A stretch of 42,195 nucleotides of DNA from Actinobacteria bacterium OK074 (GTDB lineage Bacteria > Actinomycetota > Actinomycetes > Streptomycetales > Streptomycetaceae). A model generated the notes under the pieces. It saw only the letters and a program-made list of their open reading frames with translations. It was not told the origin of the DNA and ran no database searches. The DNA is taken from the NCBI GenBank assembly GCA_001298575.1, contig LJCV01000297.1, forward strand, positions 1 through 42,195, read 5' to 3'. A program made the translations under genes and the position numbers. Shown here piece after piece: positions 24,679 to 33,107 of the stretch (position 1 is the stretch's first letter; every line of letters begins with the position of its first letter).

Positions 24679-25482
24679 ATGGCTGCGTCCCATTACGTCA
24701 TGCTCTGTCACATGATCGGCGCATGGGGTACGGCGTTGCGGGGCAGGACGGGGCGCACGGGGCCCTCGGGCTGGCGGGTGCCACCGGGATGGGCCTCGGC
24801 ACCGGTGACGTACGGCCTGATCGCCGTCTGCTGCCTGGTCTTCGCCCTCGGCCCCGCCTCCGGCCTCAACCCGGTCTACGGCACCGGACAGCACCTGTTC
24901 GCCGCCCGCCAGGAGTACTTCGCCCGCTGGGGCATCATCCCGGCCGACCTCCTCGACGGCTCGGCCCGCGCCGCACTGACCCCGCTGACGGCCCTGTTCG
25001 TGCACGCCGGCTGGGTCCATCTGCTGGGCAACATGCTCTTCCTCTACGTCTTCGGGGCCCTGACCGAGGAACGCATGGGCCGCGTCGACTACACCCTGTG
25101 CTACGTCGGCTGCGGCGCCCTCGCGCTCGTCGGCTACGCGGTCTCGCGCCCCGACTCGACGCAGACGCTGGTGGGTGCGTCCGGCGCGATCTCCGCCGTC
25201 CTCGGCGCGTTCCTGTACCTGTTCCCCAAGGCCCGGGTCACCAGTCTCCTGCCGTTCCTCTTCTTCCTGCCGCTGCGGTTCCCGGCGTGGGCGACGCTGC
25301 CGTTCTGGGTGCTGCTCCAGTGGGCGGCGCTGCGCGGCTCCCCGGCCGGGCCCGGCGTCGCCTACCTCGCGCATCTCGTGGGGTTCGGGCTGGGGTTCTG
25401 CTACGCGTGGGTCAGATTCGGCCGTGCCACTAGAGTGAAGAACACCCCAGTGACCGCCTCCGAGGGAGAGAACCAGCCGTGA
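24679..25482 (+). CDS. Rhomboid intramembrane serine protease
   Basis: A 267-residue membrane protease with six predicted helices. The family landmarks are all there: HAGWVHLLGNMLFLYVFG (loop 1 and helix 2), GASGAISAVLGAF with the catalytic Ser in the GxSG motif, and AHLVGFGLGF with the catalytic His. It would cut type I membrane proteins within the bilayer. The start is uncertain: ATG 24679 is used; in-frame ATGs at 24700 and 24712 are possible. The TGA overlaps the GTG of the next gene (GTGA), so both are translationally coupled. Confidence 0.93.
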   Translation: MAASHYVMLCHMIGAWGTALRGRTGRTGPSGWRVPPGWASAPVTYGLIAVCCLVFALGPASGLNPVYGTGQHLFAARQEYFARWGIIPADLLDGSARAALTPLTALFVHAGWVHLLGNMLFLYVFGALTEERMGRVDYTLCYVGCGALALVGYAVSRPDSTQTLVGASGAISAVLGAFLYLFPKARVTSLLPFLFFLPLRFPAWATLPFWVLLQWAALRGSPAGPGVAYLAHLVGFGLGFCYAWVRFGRATRVKNTPVTASEGENQP

Positions 25483-25760
25483 TCAGCGCGATCGTCCTCA
25501 TCAAGACCAGCGTCGACCGGATCCCGGAGATCGCCGAGTCGATCGCCGCGCTCGAATCGGTGAGCGAGGTGTTTTCGGTGACCGGGACGTACGACCTGAT
25601 CGCCATGGTGCGGGTGAAGGCGCACGAGGAGCTGGCGGACGTGATCCCCGGCCGGATCAGCAAGATCCCCGGGGTCGAGGCGACGGACACGCACGTGGCG
25701 TTCCGGACGTACTCCCAGCACGACCTGGAGGCGGCGTTCGCGATCGGTCTCGACTCATGA
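25479..25760 (+). CDS. Stand-alone Lrp/AsnC RAM-domain protein
   Basis: A 93-residue protein that is only the ligand-binding (RAM) domain of Lrp/AsnC regulators: AIVLIKTSVDRIPEIAESIAAL, SVTGTYDLIAMVRV and ISKIPGVEATDTHVAF are typical. There is no DNA-binding helix-turn-helix. Such domains form dimers and higher oligomers that bind amino acids; by itself it may be a ligand sensor or a partner of full-length Lrp proteins. The GTG overlaps the rhomboid stop, so the pair is made together. The link between an amino-acid sensor and a membrane protease is unexplained. Confidence 0.9.
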   Translation: MISAIVLIKTSVDRIPEIAESIAALESVSEVFSVTGTYDLIAMVRVKAHEELADVIPGRISKIPGVEATDTHVAFRTYSQHDLEAAFAIGLDS

Positions 25761-25792
25761 ACACCGCCTCCTGACACACCACTTGAGTCAGG

Positions 25793-27154
25793 TCAGACCG
25801 CCGGCACGCAACGCCCGTCCTCCGTGCGGTACTGCCACTTCGCGCCCTCGCGGACCAGTTCGCGGACGGCGGTCACGAAGCGGTCGACGTGCTCGTCCGG
25901 GGTGCCGGCGCCGAAGCTGACGCGGATCGCGTTGAGGGACTTCTCGCCCGGGGCCGCCTCCGGCGCGCCGCACTCGCCCTGGGTCTGGGGGTCGCTGCCC
26001 AGCAGGGTGCGGACCAGCGGGTGGGCACAGAAGAGGCCGTCGCGGACGCCGATGCCGTACTCGGCGGAGAGCGCGGCGGCGAAGTGGGAGCTGTTCCAGC
26101 CGTCGACGACGAAGGAGATGACGCCGACGCGGGGGGCGGTGTCGCCGAAGAGGGACAGGACGCGGACCTCCGGGACCTCGGCCAGACCTGCCCGCACCTT
26201 CGCGATCAGGTGCTCCTCGCGGGCGACCAGCGTGTCGAAGCCCGCCTCGGTGAGCGCCTTGCAGGCGGAGGCGATGGAGTAGGCGCCGATGACGTTCGGG
26301 GAACCGGCCTCGTGCCGGGCGGCGCTCTCGTGCCACTCGACGTCCACTCCCCCGTCCGTGCGCCGCGTGACCTTGCGGCTGGCGCCGCCGCCCGCGAGGT
26401 AGGGCTCGGCGGCGCGGAGCCAGTCGGCGCGGCCGGCCAGGACACCCGAGCCGAAGGGGGCGTAGAGCTTGTGGCCGGAGAAGGCGACCCAGTCGACGTC
26501 GAGGTCCTGGACGGACACGGGGTGGTGCGGGGCCAACTGGGCGGCGTCCAGGACGATCCGGGCGCCGTGGCTGTGGGCGGCGGCGGCCAGTTCACGCACC
26601 GGCCACAGCTCTCCGGTGACGTTCGAGGCGCCGGTGACGCAGACCAGGGCCGGGCCCTTCGGGTCACGCTCGGCGAGGGCGCGCTCCAGGGTGGCGACGG
26701 CCTGGCCGGGGGTGCGGGGGGCGTTGAGGTAGGTGACCTTCGCGTCCTGCCACGGCAGCAGGCTCGCGTGGTGCTCGGTCTCGAAGACGAAGACCTGGCA
26801 GTCGGCGGGGAGGGCGGCGGCGAGGAGGTTGAGCGAGTCGGTGGTGGACCGGGTGAAGACCAGCTGGTCGTCGGCGCGGCAGTCCAGGAACTCGGTGACG
26901 GTCCTGCGGGCGTTCTCGAAGAGGTCCGTCGACAGCTGCGAGAGGTAGCCGGCGCCGCGGTGGACGCTGCCGTAGTACGGGGCGTACGCGGCGACGTCGT
27001 CCCAGACGCGCTGGAGGGCGGGGGCGCTGGCCGCGTAGTCGAGCGCCGCGTAGGTGACTTCGCCGCCCGTGACGAGCGGGACGGTGACATCCCGGCCCAG
27101 AACGGGCAGCGGGGCACAAATGACCTGGTCGGCGGCAAGAGTGGAGACAGACAT
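25793..27154 (-). CDS. Class V aminotransferase (cysteine desulfurase-like)
   Basis: A 453-residue PLP enzyme of the class V aminotransferase/NifS-SufS group. The PLP lysine is in FSGHKLYAPFGSG, the histidine that stacks on PLP in ETEHHASLLPW, and the phosphate site near TRSTTDSLNL; the C-terminal part holds NAIRVSFGAGTPDEHVDRF. The stretch where SufS-type enzymes carry the persulfide Cys (GIGVRDGLFCAHPL, with a Cys) is present, so sulfur transfer from cysteine or a related Cys/Met lyase activity is possible; a selenocysteine lyase or EgtE-like role cannot be excluded. The ATG at 27154 has GGGAG 8 bp upstream. A SAM-IV riboswitch lies in its leader, which points to sulfur/methionine metabolism under control of S-adenosylmethionine. 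Confidence 0.88.
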   Translation of the reverse strand: MSVSTLAADQVICAPLPVLGRDVTVPLVTGGEVTYAALDYAASAPALQRVWDDVAAYAPYYGSVHRGAGYLSQLSTDLFENARRTVTEFLDCRADDQLVFTRSTTDSLNLLAAALPADCQVFVFETEHHASLLPWQDAKVTYLNAPRTPGQAVATLERALAERDPKGPALVCVTGASNVTGELWPVRELAAAAHSHGARIVLDAAQLAPHHPVSVQDLDVDWVAFSGHKLYAPFGSGVLAGRADWLRAAEPYLAGGGASRKVTRRTDGGVDVEWHESAARHEAGSPNVIGAYSIASACKALTEAGFDTLVAREEHLIAKVRAGLAEVPEVRVLSLFGDTAPRVGVISFVVDGWNSSHFAAALSAEYGIGVRDGLFCAHPLVRTLLGSDPQTQGECGAPEAAPGEKSLNAIRVSFGAGTPDEHVDRFVTAVRELVREGAKWQYRTEDGRCVPAV

Positions 27155-27185
27155 GGCGGAACTCCCGTGAAGGCAGAGGGAACCT

Positions 27186-27214
27186 CCGCGCGAGCGGACA
27201 TCGCTCAAGCGCGG
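27186..27214 (-). terminator. Hairpin between riboswitch and start codon
   Basis: On the minus strand CCGCGC-TT-GAGCG, loop ATGTC, CGCTC-GCGCGG: an 11-bp stem with a 2-nt bulge, ending 31 nt before the ATG at 27154. There is no U-run. It may be the expression platform of the riboswitch (terminator) or a simple leader hairpin. Confidence 0.45.
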
Positions 27215-27340
27215 TGAGGTGGAAAAGGGGGATGCGGAGGCGGGGCTCTGCGGCCCTATCGCATTCGCTTGCTCACGGAAGGCACTCCCTCGAAGGACCC
27301 AGGACCCCCGGGCCGTGCTCTGTCAGAAGAGCTACGAGGG

Positions 27341-27456
27341 GTCCGCGCTTGCCGTAGACCTTGCTGCCTACGGCCTGGTCTTCACCCGGGGCACCCCACC
27401 ACGGACGGAGGGTTGCCGGACAGTCGGCCGGGGCCTCATGACTGTCACTCATGACC
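27341..27456 (-). promoter_or_regulatory. SAM-IV riboswitch
   Basis: Read on the minus strand, the leader contains GGTCATGAG at the 5' side, then a hairpin with CCCCGGCC, the block CCGGCAACCCTCC, the segment GGTGGGGTGCCCCGGGTGA with AGACC, and GGCAAGCGCGGACC at the 3' side. These match the SAM-IV consensus of actinobacteria: the GGTCAYGAG start, the conserved CCGGCAACCCTCC, the GGTGGGGTGC pseudoknot arm and the 3' GCAAGCGCGG. SAM-IV RNAs bind S-adenosylmethionine and lower expression of sulfur genes when SAM is high. The aptamer starts about 9 nt after the -10 of a good promoter and the leader runs about 190 nt further to the aminotransferase start. Confidence 0.88.
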
Positions 27457-27464
27457 TGGAAACG

Positions 27465-27494
27465 ACGTTAGGGGAAATGATCGCGGTCCCGCAA
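27465..27494 (-). promoter_or_regulatory. Promoter of the SAM-IV leader
   Basis: TTGCGG-18 bp-TAACGT on the minus strand. The -10 ends about 8 nt before the first conserved base of the riboswitch, as expected for a transcript that begins with the aptamer. Confidence 0.6.
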
Positions 27495-27556
27495 CTCCTG
27501 TCCGGATCGCGGAACCGCGCCTTACGTTCAGGGCCTTCAACCGACTGCGCACCCAC

Positions 27557-27636
27557 GCCCCGTAAGGGGCGCGGGGCTGTGTCATCGTGCGGCTCCGCCG
27601 CGTGGGCGCGACCAGCCCCCACCGGGCCCGCAGCCA
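27557..27636. repeat. Dispersed repeat family B, copy 1
   Basis: Contains GCCCC-GTAA-GGGGC, then GCGCGGGGCTGTGTC, GTGCGGCTCCGCCGCGTGGG and a tail ending in CCCGCAGCC. The second copy is at 40070-40156. It lies 30-110 bp downstream of trpD, so the hairpin may end the trpD message. Confidence 0.8.
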
Positions 27637-27665
27637 AAATCCGCGCCCCCCCCCCAGCGGAGCGC

Positions 27666-28730
27666 CTACGCGTTACTGGCCGCCACCCAGCGCTCCAGCG
27701 CCAGCCTCGCCGCCCCCGAGTCGATCGACTCCGCCGCCTTGGCCATCCCGACCCGCAGCTGCTCCGCCAGCGGCGCACCCTCCGGGTTCAACGCCACCAG
27801 CGCCGCCGCCGAGTTGAGCAGCACCGCGTCCCGCACCGGCCCCGTCTCGCCGTTCAGCAGGCGCCGCGCCACGTCCGCGTTGTACGACGGGTCGCCGCCG
27901 CGCAGGGCCTCCACCGGGACCAGGGCGAGGCCGACCTCGCGCGGGTCGAAGGTCTGCTCCTCGACCTTGCCCTCGCGCACCACCCACACCCGGGACGTCG
28001 CCGTCGTCGTCAGCTCGTCGAGGCCGTCGTCGCCGCGGAACACCAGGGAGGAGTTGCCGCGTTCGGCGAAGACCCCGGCCACGATGGGCGCCATGCGCGG
28101 GTCGGCGACACCGACCGCCTGGGCGCGCACGCGCGCGGGGTTGGTCAGCGGGCCGAGCGCGTTGAACACCGTGCGGATGCCCAACTGGCCGCGGGCGGCG
28201 CCCACATGGCGCAGGGCCGGGTGGAACTTGATCGCGAAGCAGAAGGTGATGCCCGCCTCCTCGGCGACCTCCGCCACCCGCCTGGTCGACAGCTCCAGGT
28301 TGACGCCGAGCTTCTCCAGCACGTCCGAGGCGCCGGACGCGGAGGACGCGGCACGGTTGCCGTGCTTGACGACCCGGGCGCCCGTACCGGCGACGACGAT
28401 CGCGGACATGGTGGAGATGTTCACCGTCTTCGCGCCGTCGCCGCCCGTGCCGACGATGTCGACGGTCGGCCCGGGCACCTCGATCACGTTCGCGTGCTCG
28501 TACATCGTGCGCACGAGGCCGTTGATCTCCGCGACGGTCTCGCCCTTGGCCCGCAGCGCCACCACGAATCCGGCGATCTGCGCGTCGGTCGCCTCGCCGC
28601 GCATGATCAGGTCCATCGCCCAGGCGGTGTCGTCGGCGCTCAGGTCGCGGCCGTCGAGCAGTCCGTTCAGCAGGGCGGGCCAGGAACGCACCGCCGCGGT
28701 GTCGCCTCCGGCGGGGGTCACAGCGCTCAT
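27666..28730 (-). CDS. trpD: Anthranilate phosphoribosyltransferase
   Basis: TrpD, 354 residues, joins anthranilate and PRPP to phosphoribosyl-anthranilate, the second step of tryptophan synthesis (EC 2.4.2.18). The N-terminal helical domain (LLNGLLDGRDLSADDTAWAMDLIMRGEATDAQIAGFVVAL) is followed by the PRPP site DIVGTGGDGAKTVNIST, KHGNRAASSASGASDVLE and the anthranilate-site region GIRTVFNALGPLTNPA. The ATG at 28730 is chosen because the GTG at 28787 adds a short unlike stretch. It stands alone, not in a trp operon, as is known for one trpD gene beside the qcr genes in Streptomyces. The upstream gap holds the terminator of the qcr operon. Confidence 0.95.
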   Translation of the reverse strand: MSAVTPAGGDTAAVRSWPALLNGLLDGRDLSADDTAWAMDLIMRGEATDAQIAGFVVALRAKGETVAEINGLVRTMYEHANVIEVPGPTVDIVGTGGDGAKTVNISTMSAIVVAGTGARVVKHGNRAASSASGASDVLEKLGVNLELSTRRVAEVAEEAGITFCFAIKFHPALRHVGAARGQLGIRTVFNALGPLTNPARVRAQAVGVADPRMAPIVAGVFAERGNSSLVFRGDDGLDELTTTATSRVWVVREGKVEEQTFDPREVGLALVPVEALRGGDPSYNADVARRLLNGETGPVRDAVLLNSAAALVALNPEGAPLAEQLRVGMAKAAESIDSGAARLALERWVAASNA

Positions 28731-28810
28731 AGCCGCTCCTGGGGTGGTCGGGGCCGTCGGTGGCCCGTCAACGTCGTACGACCCCACCCTATCCAGCCCG
28801 GGACGACGAC

Positions 28811-28845
28811 GAGGGGCCCCGTCCGAACACCGGACGGGGCCCCTC
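28811..28845 (-). terminator. Perfect 15-bp terminator after qcrB
   Basis: GAGGGGCCCCGTCCG pairs perfectly with CGGACGGGGCCCCTC across a 5-nt loop, 27 bp downstream of the qcrB stop (28872). It is one of the strongest hairpins in the window. Confidence 0.85.
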
Positions 28846-28871
28846 GGCCGTGGCGTGGCGAAACGCAGCGA

Positions 28872-30509
28872 TCAGTGGTGGCCGTGGCCGCTCGTGATCT
28901 CCTTGTACTCCTCGACGGTCGGCTTGGGGATCTGGTTGTCCTCCCCGTAGTAGCCCTTGCTCAGCTTCACGCGCAGCTTCTCGATGCGCTTGACCTTGCG
29001 GGCGACACCGTTCTCGTCGACCGCCGGGCCGATCTCGGCCGGCGCGTACTGCTCGTGCGCGGTGAGCGTGTGCAGCTGCTCCTGGCTGAGCGGCTCGTGC
29101 ACCTCGATGAACTCACCGTGCGGCAGGCGCTTGATGATGCCGGACTCGCGGCCGTGCAGCACCTTGTCCCGGTCGCGGCGCTGGAGGCCGAGGCAGATCC
29201 GCTTGGTGACGATGAACGCGAGCACCGGGGCGACGAAGAACGCGATCCGCACGAACCAGGTGATCGAGTTGATCGACAGGTGGAAGTGCGTGGCCCAGAG
29301 GTCGTTGCCACCGCCGACGAGCAGGACGCCGTACCAGGTCATCCAGGCGACGCCGAACCCGGTGCGGGTCGGGGCGTTGCGCGGACGGTCCAGGATGTGG
29401 TGCTCGCTCTTGTCGCCGGTGACCCAGGACTCGATGAACGGGTAGACCGCGATCGCGACCAGGACCAGCGGGAAGATCACCAGCGGGACGAACACGCCCA
29501 GGACGAGCGTGTGGCCCCAGAAGTCGATCTCCCAGCCCGGCATGACACGGATCAGGCCCTCGGAGAAGCCCATGTACCAGTCGGGCTGAGCGCCGGTGGA
29601 CACCTGGTCGGGACGGTAGGGGCCCATGGACCAGACCGGGTTGATCGAGGCAATCGCCGAGATGGCCGCGATGACACCGAAGACCAGGAAGAAGAAGCCT
29701 CCGGCCTTGGCCATGTAGACCGGCAGCAGCGGCATGCCGACGACGTTGTTGTTCGTCTTTCCGGGACCCGCGAACTGCGTGTGCTTGTGGTAGAAGACCA
29801 GGATCAGGTGGCCCACCATGAGCCCGAGCATGATGCCCGGCAGCAGCAGGATGTGGATCGAGTAGAAGCGGGCCACGAAGTCGCCGCCCGGGAACTCGCC
29901 GCCGAAGAGGAAGAACGACAGGTACGTGCCGACGATCGGCACGGACAGGATCGCGCCCTCCATGAAGCGGACACCGGTGCCGGAGAGCAGGTCGTCCGGG
30001 AGCGAGTAACCGGTGAAGCCGGTGAACATGCCCAGGACGAACAGCAGGAAGCCGAACAGCCAGTTGACCTCACGCGGCTTGCGGAACGCACCCGTGAAGA
30101 ACACGCGCATCATGTGCACGAACATGCCGGCGAGGAAGACCAGCGCCGCCCAGTGGTGGATCTGCCGGACCAGCAGACCACCGCGCACCTCGAAGGAGAT
30201 GTGCAGGGTGGAGTTGAACGCCTCCGACATCAGCTGTCCCTGGAGCGGGACGTACGAGCCGTCGTACACGACCTCGTTCATCGACGGGTGGAAGAACAGC
30301 GTCAGATAGACACCCGTGATGATGATGATGACGAAGCTGTACATGCACACTTCGCCCAGCATGAACGACCAGTGGTCGGGGAAGATCTTGCGCATGTTGG
30401 ACTTGGCGAGGGAGTAGATCCCCAGCCGTCCGTCGGCCCAGTCGGCCACCCGCTCACCGGCGGGCGCCTTCTCCCGGGACGTCGTCTCGTTGGTCGTCGT
30501 AGTGCTCAT
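28872..30509 (-). CDS. qcrB: Cytochrome bc1 complex cytochrome b subunit
   Basis: A 545-residue membrane protein, the cytochrome b of the actinobacterial menaquinol:cytochrome c oxidoreductase (complex III). Heme-ligand histidines are visible in VRQIHHWAALVF and YSIHILLLPG/GHLILVFYHKH, and the quinol-site segment FTGYSLPDDLLSG is present. The N-terminal part is cytochrome b6-like; the long C-terminal tail (about residues 420-545, with KRICLGLQRRDRDKVLHG) is the extension typical of Actinobacteria. The ATG at 30509 overlaps the qcrA stop by 4 bp, and the perfect hairpin follows the stop. The protein works in the inner membrane with QcrA and QcrC, and with cytochrome aa3 oxidase as a supercomplex. 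Confidence 0.97.
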   Translation of the reverse strand: MSTTTTNETTSREKAPAGERVADWADGRLGIYSLAKSNMRKIFPDHWSFMLGEVCMYSFVIIIITGVYLTLFFHPSMNEVVYDGSYVPLQGQLMSEAFNSTLHISFEVRGGLLVRQIHHWAALVFLAGMFVHMMRVFFTGAFRKPREVNWLFGFLLFVLGMFTGFTGYSLPDDLLSGTGVRFMEGAILSVPIVGTYLSFFLFGGEFPGGDFVARFYSIHILLLPGIMLGLMVGHLILVFYHKHTQFAGPGKTNNNVVGMPLLPVYMAKAGGFFFLVFGVIAAISAIASINPVWSMGPYRPDQVSTGAQPDWYMGFSEGLIRVMPGWEIDFWGHTLVLGVFVPLVIFPLVLVAIAVYPFIESWVTGDKSEHHILDRPRNAPTRTGFGVAWMTWYGVLLVGGGNDLWATHFHLSINSITWFVRIAFFVAPVLAFIVTKRICLGLQRRDRDKVLHGRESGIIKRLPHGEFIEVHEPLSQEQLHTLTAHEQYAPAEIGPAVDENGVARKVKRIEKLRVKLSKGYYGEDNQIPKPTVEEYKEITSGHGHH

Positions 30510-31564
30510 CCGCGCTCCCAGAATGCGGGCCCGACGGGCTCCTCGAAGTCGCCGAGCGCTTCGAGGTAACCCTCGTCGTTCACACCGATGCGCAGCTGCG
30601 GCAGGGCGTGACCGGCGGGACCGAAGATCACTCGGGCCCCGTCGGAGAGGTCGAAGGTGGACTGGTGGCACGGGCACAGCACGTGGTGCGTCTGCTGCTC
30701 GTACAGGGAGATCGGGCAACCGACGTGGGTGCAGATCTTCGAGTACGCCACGATGCCCTCGTGGGACCAGGCGAGTTCCTTCTTGTCCTTGATGTTGTCC
30801 GGCTGGAGCCGGACGATCATCAGGGCCGCCTTGGCGATCTCGGTCTGGAAGTCCTCGTCGTGCTCTTCCAGGCCCTCGGGCCGGGCGAAGGTGAGGGACC
30901 CGACCGCCACGTCCGAGGGACGCAGCGGCTCGTTGGTGTTCATGTTGACGAGCAGCTTGCCCCTGCGCCACAGCGTGTGCCGCAGCGAGGTGCCGGGCAG
31001 CGGGCCCAGGTCGCGCAGCAGCATGACGCCGGAGAGCGGGAACAGGGCCAGCGCGCCGAACATGGTGGTGCGGATCAGCTTGCGACGGCCGAGCGCGGAC
31101 TCCTTGGCGCCCTGCTTGAAGTCGGCCAGGACCTTGGCCTTGACCTCCGGCGGCGCCGCGATGGCGTGCCGCTCGTCGGCGACCTCGACGTCCGACATCA
31201 GCGTGCGGGCCCAGTGGACCGCGCCCGCGCCGATGGAGAACAGCGCCACGCCCAGCGTCAGACCGAGCGAGAAGTTCAGCGCGCTGATCCGGCCGATCGG
31301 GAAGATGTAGACCATCTTGTCGACGGGGAACGCCACGTACGAGGCGATGAAGCCGACGGTGGCCAGCATCGAGATCGTGAACAGCAGGGCCACCGTGCGC
31401 TCGGACCGCCGGGCGGCCCGCTCGTCGATGTCCTGGATCCGGTGCTCGTGCGGCGGCAGACCGGGGTCGGCGAACGGGCTCTCCTCGTCCGCCACGGCCA
31501 CCGTGCCGTGCGCGTCGTCCTGCGCTGCGGGCAGGTTCTCTTCTGGAATGTCTTGGCTACTCAT
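30506..31564 (-). CDS. qcrA: Rieske iron-sulfur subunit of cytochrome bc1
   Basis: A 352-residue Rieske protein. Three N-terminal membrane helices (about 57-80, 92-115 and 163-180), typical of actinobacterial QcrA, anchor a periplasm-facing C-terminal domain with the 2Fe-2S ligand motifs CTHVGC (near 286) and CPCHQS (near 305), followed by the GPAGHALPQL loop. The start is the ATG at 31564, inside the qcrC stop region with a 4-bp overlap (qcrC ends at 31561), so translation is coupled. The N-terminal acidic stretch before the first helix is cytoplasmic. It hands electrons from menaquinol to the cytochrome cc of QcrC. Confidence 0.96.
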   Translation of the reverse strand: MSSQDIPEENLPAAQDDAHGTVAVADEESPFADPGLPPHEHRIQDIDERAARRSERTVALLFTISMLATVGFIASYVAFPVDKMVYIFPIGRISALNFSLGLTLGVALFSIGAGAVHWARTLMSDVEVADERHAIAAPPEVKAKVLADFKQGAKESALGRRKLIRTTMFGALALFPLSGVMLLRDLGPLPGTSLRHTLWRRGKLLVNMNTNEPLRPSDVAVGSLTFARPEGLEEHDEDFQTEIAKAALMIVRLQPDNIKDKKELAWSHEGIVAYSKICTHVGCPISLYEQQTHHVLCPCHQSTFDLSDGARVIFGPAGHALPQLRIGVNDEGYLEALGDFEEPVGPAFWERG

Positions 31565-32373
31565 GACTTCTTGGCCTTTGCGGTCCGAGCGGCGACCCAG
31601 ACGGCGACCGCGATCAGCGCACCGAGTCCGAAGACCCAACCGAACAGACCCTCGCTGACCGGGCCGAGTGCACCGAGCTCAAGGCCGCCGGGGCTGGAGC
31701 TCTTGTCACCGTTGATCGCGTCGAGGTAGGCGATGATGTCCTTCTTGTTCTTCTGCGACAGCGTGGTGTCGGGGAAGGAAGGCATGTTCTGCGGGCCGGT
31801 GAGCATGGCCTCGTAGATGTGCTTGGAGGAGACGCCGTCCAGGCTCGGCGCGAACTTGCCCTCCGTCAGAGCGCCACCGGCACCCTTGAAGTTGTGGCAC
31901 TGCGAGCAGTTGTTGCGGAACAGCTCGCCACCCCTGGCGATGTCCGCGCCCGCCGGGTCGGTCTCGTCCTTGGACGGCGCGGCCGGACCGGCGCCGAGCG
32001 AGGAGATGTACGCGGCGAGCTGGTCGATCTGCGCCTGCGTGTAGATGTTCTTCTTCTTGGTGATCTGGGCGCCCGCGGAGGTCGCGGCCGGCATCCGGCC
32101 GGTACCGACCTGGAAGTCGACGGCGGCGGCGCCCACGCCCACCAGGCTCGGGCCGTCGGAGGAGCCCTCTCCGCCCAGGTTGTGGCAGCTGGCACAGCCC
32201 ACCGCGTAGAGCTTCTTGCCCTCGGTGATGGCGAGGGACTGGGCGGTGTCGTCGGCCTCGGCCTTGCCGGCGGGCGCGAACGCGGCGTACAGCCCCCCTG
32301 AGAGCGTCAGCGCGATGAGTAGGACGACGAGCGCCGCCAGCGGATGGCGTCGTCGTTCGGAGAGCTTTTTCAC
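31561..32373 (-). CDS. qcrC: Diheme cytochrome cc subunit of bc1 complex
   Basis: A 270-residue membrane-anchored diheme cytochrome c. An N-terminal helix or signal anchor (about 10-35), then two cytochrome c domains, each with one CxxCH: CASCH near residue 60 and CSQCH near residue 157. Met ligands are expected at GRMPAAT and NMPSFPD. A C-terminal helix (about 235-265) fixes it in the membrane. Actinobacteria lack a soluble cytochrome c, so QcrC passes electrons straight to the CuA site of CtaC. The GTG at 32373 starts it; a gap of 113 bp separates it from ctaE, in line with one ctaE-qcrCAB operon. Confidence 0.97.
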   Translation of the reverse strand: MKKLSERRRHPLAALVVLLIALTLSGGLYAAFAPAGKAEADDTAQSLAITEGKKLYAVGCASCHNLGGEGSSDGPSLVGVGAAAVDFQVGTGRMPAATSAGAQITKKKNIYTQAQIDQLAAYISSLGAGPAAPSKDETDPAGADIARGGELFRNNCSQCHNFKGAGGALTEGKFAPSLDGVSSKHIYEAMLTGPQNMPSFPDTTLSQKNKKDIIAYLDAINGDKSSSPGGLELGALGPVSEGLFGWVFGLGALIAVAVWVAARTAKAKKS

Positions 32374-32486
32374 GGATTACCCCGGTGTCAGGATCTTCTG
32401 CGTCGATGTGCGTCGGTGTGCTGGATGGATCGGTGGCCGGCCGGTCGGTTTCGGTTCCGGCTCGCCCGTACGGCTCGGCCGCGGAC

Positions 32487-33107
32487 CTACCGGATCAGGT
32501 AGATCGTCGCGAAGAGGCCGATCCAGACGACGTCGACGAAGTGCCAGTAGTAGGACACGACGATCGCGGCGGTCGCCTGCTCGTGCGTGAACCTCTTGGC
32601 CGCGTAGGTACGGCCGAGGACGAACAGGAAGGCGATGAGGCCACCCGTCACGTGCATGCCGTGGAAGCCGGTGGTCAGGTAGAACACCGAGCCGTACGGG
32701 TCGGAGGAGAGCGAGAGCCCGTCCTTCTTCACCAGCTCGGTGTACTCGAAGATCTGACCGCCGACGAAGATCGCGCCCATGATGAAGGTGACGATGAACC
32801 AGCCCCGGAGCTTCTTCACGTCCCCGCGCTCGGCGGCGAAGACGCCGAGCTGGCAGGTGAGGGAAGAGAGCACCAGGATCGTGGTGTTCGTCGCCGAGAA
32901 GGGAAGGTTCAGATGGTCGGCCATCGCCTTCCAGTGATCCTCACCGGTCACCGATCGCAGGGTGAAGTACATCGCGAAGAGGGCCGCGAAGAACATCAAC
33001 TCGGAACTCAGCCAGATGATGGTTCCGACGCTGGTGAGGTTCGGCCGGTTGACCGTCGGGTGCGCGTGCCCGGTTTCTACTGTCGTTGCTGTCGCCACGA
33101 CCGACAT
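32487..33107 (-). CDS. ctaE: Cytochrome c oxidase subunit III
   Basis: A 206-residue five-helix membrane protein of the CtaE/CoxC type. Family marks are SELMFFAALFAMYFTLR, FHGMHVTGGLIAFL and the C-terminal SYYWHFVDVVWIGLFATIYL, which is nearly invariant. It is a subunit of aa3 oxidase and supports its proton pumping. The ATG at 33107 is the start because family sequences begin with a short soluble tail before the first helix. It is the first gene of a probable ctaE-qcrC-qcrA-qcrB operon. Its start codon is inside a perfect 21-bp inverted repeat (33098-33118). Confidence 0.96.
   Translation of the reverse strand: MSVVATATTVETGHAHPTVNRPNLTSVGTIIWLSSELMFFAALFAMYFTLRSVTGEDHWKAMADHLNLPFSATNTTILVLSSLTCQLGVFAAERGDVKKLRGWFIVTFIMGAIFVGGQIFEYTELVKKDGLSLSSDPYGSVFYLTTGFHGMHVTGGLIAFLFVLGRTYAAKRFTHEQATAAIVVSYYWHFVDVVWIGLFATIYLIR

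Noticed and set aside
27219..30569. An 1116-codon open frame on the plus strand across the riboswitch leader, trpD and qcrB
   Set aside because: It crosses RNA elements, a terminator and two well-supported minus-strand genes, and its Arg/Asp/His-rich product matches nothing.
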